Both the position numbers and the translations under genes were made by a program. Under the pieces are notes generated by a model. The model did no database searches and was not told the origin of the DNA. It saw nothing but the letters and a program-made list of their open reading frames with translations. Positions 4,876-5,868 of a DNA stretch of 5,868 nucleotides are shown here, in pieces. The DNA comes from Chloroflexota bacterium (GTDB taxonomy: Bacteria > Chloroflexota > UBA6077): NCBI GenBank assembly GCA_021788565.1, contig JAJYKO010000412.1:1-5868 (forward strand), given 5' to 3'. Position 1 is the stretch's first letter. Each line of letters opens with the position of its first letter.

Positions 4876-5868
4876 TTGCCGGATTTAGACATAGGCCGCC
4901 GCCCCTATCGCATAGGTATCGACGTCGGCGGCACCTTTACCAAGGCTGTTCTGATCGATAACGTGACTCATGAGGTGGTGGGCCGCTATTCGGTCCTCAC
5001 CACCCACTCCGATCCGAAAGGAGTCGCGAAAGGGGTCGTTGAGGTTTTTCGCACCGTACTCGAAAACTCCAGCGTGGAGCCGGCGGACGTGGTCTTCCTG
5101 GCCCACAGCACCACTCAGGCCACCAATGCCCTCCTGGAAGGAGACGTGGCTCCCGTCGGCATCCTCGGCACCGCCAGCGGATTGGAAGGGTTGCTCGCCA
5201 AAGGGCAGACCAACGTGGGCACGATTGAGGTGTCCCCGGGCCGGTTCCTGACCACCAGCCACCGTTTTCTCACCACCGACAAGCTCACGGAGCGGGCGAT
5301 CGCCTCCGCTCTGAAAGAGATGGTCCAGGAAGGGGCTCGGGTCATCGTCGCTACCTCGGCCTTCGGGGTGGACGACGGTGACGCGGAGGAGCTGGTGATG
5401 CGAGTGGCGTCTGAACTGGGCATTCCCTCTACCGGCGGGCACGAGATCAGTAAGTTGTACGGACTCACCACCCGCACTCGAACCGCGGTCATCAACGCCA
5501 GCATCCTGCCGAAGATGATGGAGACTGCTCACATGACCGAGGGCAGCGTGCGAGAGGCGGGAATCGCGGCCCCGCTGATGATCATGCGCGGAGACGGCGG
5601 CGTGATGGACGCGCAGGAGATGCGCAAACGTCCGGTGCTGACGATGCTCTCCGGGCCCGCGGCTAGCGTGGCCGGGGCCATGATGTACCTGAAGGTCTCC
5701 GACGGGATCTACTTCGAGGTGGGCGGGACCAGTACCAACATCGGGGTTATCCGGCACGGCCTGCCCACGATCAAGTACGCCGAAATTGGAGGGCACCGCA
5801 CCTACGTCAACTCCCTGGACGTGAGGGTTCTGGGGGTAGCCGGCGGCAGCATGGTGCGGTTCAACAAC
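4876..5868 (+). CDS. Hydantoinase/oxoprolinase family protein (HyuA-like ATPase), 3' partial
   Basis: N-terminal 331 residues of an ASKHA-fold ATPase of the hydantoinase A/5-oxoprolinase family, whose members use ATP to open lactam or hydantoin rings or to drive carboxylases, usually with a HyuB-type partner. The frame is still open at the window end, so half or more of the protein is missing. The start is a TTG with a good Shine-Dalgarno sequence. Domains: Hydant_A_N-like from about 13 to 180 with phosphate-1 loop IGIDVGGTFTKAVLID (13-28) and HSTTQATNALLEG, followed by the start of the Hydantoinase_A domain with SGPAASVAGA (259-268), FEVGGTSTNIGVI (280-292) and SLDVRVLGVAGGS. Two details depart from the family: the phosphate-1 loop has K23 where GGTFTD is usual, and the phosphate-2 loop reads E281-VGGTST-N288 where DxGGTSTD is usual. 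These changes may alter Mg-ATP handling or mark a distinct subfamily. A HyuB-like gene would be expected just downstream. It is likely co-transcribed with the transporter, 85 bp upstream. Confidence 0.92.
   Translation, partial: MPDLDIGRRPYRIGIDVGGTFTKAVLIDNVTHEVVGRYSVLTTHSDPKGVAKGVVEVFRTVLENSSVEPADVVFLAHSTTQATNALLEGDVAPVGILGTASGLEGLLAKGQTNVGTIEVSPGRFLTTSHRFLTTDKLTERAIASALKEMVQEGARVIVATSAFGVDDGDAEELVMRVASELGIPSTGGHEISKLYGLTTRTRTAVINASILPKMMETAHMTEGSVREAGIAAPLMIMRGDGGVMDAQEMRKRPVLTMLSGPAASVAGAMMYLKVSDGIYFEVGGTSTNIGVIRHGLPTIKYAEIGGHRTYVNSLDVRVLGVAGGSMVRFNN

Noticed and set aside
4885..5796. Long open frame on the - strand opposite the ATPase gene (303 codons)
   Set aside because: It is antisense to a clearly conserved coding frame, has His/Asp/Gly-rich low-complexity composition, and shows no family motif. 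It is a by-product of GC-rich codon use.

Overview
The window is a GC-rich bacterial segment with five sizeable protein genes, all on the + strand: an acid-sugar type enolase-superfamily enzyme (5' end outside the window), a GntR/FadR-type regulator, a uroporphyrinogen-decarboxylase-fold (URO-D-like) protein, a polytopic secondary transporter, and the N-terminal part of a hydantoinase/oxoprolinase-type ATPase (3' end outside the window). Gene content of this kind is typical of heterotrophs with many small-molecule catabolism cassettes, such as Chloroflexota (including SAR202-like lineages) or other soil or marine groups. That placement is a guess from gene content and base composition; no marker gene is present.

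Layout: 2-1114 is the mandelate racemase/muconate lactonizing enzyme (MR/MLE) family gene. 1115-1265 is a regulatory gap with a consensus-like sigma70 promoter (TTGACA, 17 bp, TATTCT), a GTnnnAC candidate operator and a 10-bp palindrome. 1266-2006 is the regulator. 2033-2077 is a 14-codon leader ORF with a strong ribosome binding site; its stop codon overlaps the start of the URO-D-like gene (2074-3135). 3136-3500 is a roughly 365-bp gap with a perfect 9-bp inverted repeat and no convincing gene. 3501-4790 is the transporter. 4802-4839 is a perfect 15-bp hairpin. 4876 to the end is the ATPase gene, with a TTG start set by its Shine-Dalgarno sequence.

How the genes may work together (inference): a carboxylate-sensing regulator controls a peripheral catabolic cassette in which the permease imports a small organic anion. 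The enolase-superfamily enzyme would act on an alpha-proton of a carboxylate. The URO-D-like protein and the HyuA-like ATPase would carry out less predictable steps, such as methyl transfer or decarboxylation, and ATP-dependent ring opening, carboxylation or reactivation. The substrate cannot be read from the sequence. The most unusual points are the coupled leader ORF, the loss of the usual metal-ligand cysteines in the URO-D-like protein, and the altered acidic residues in both phosphate-binding motifs of the ATPase.
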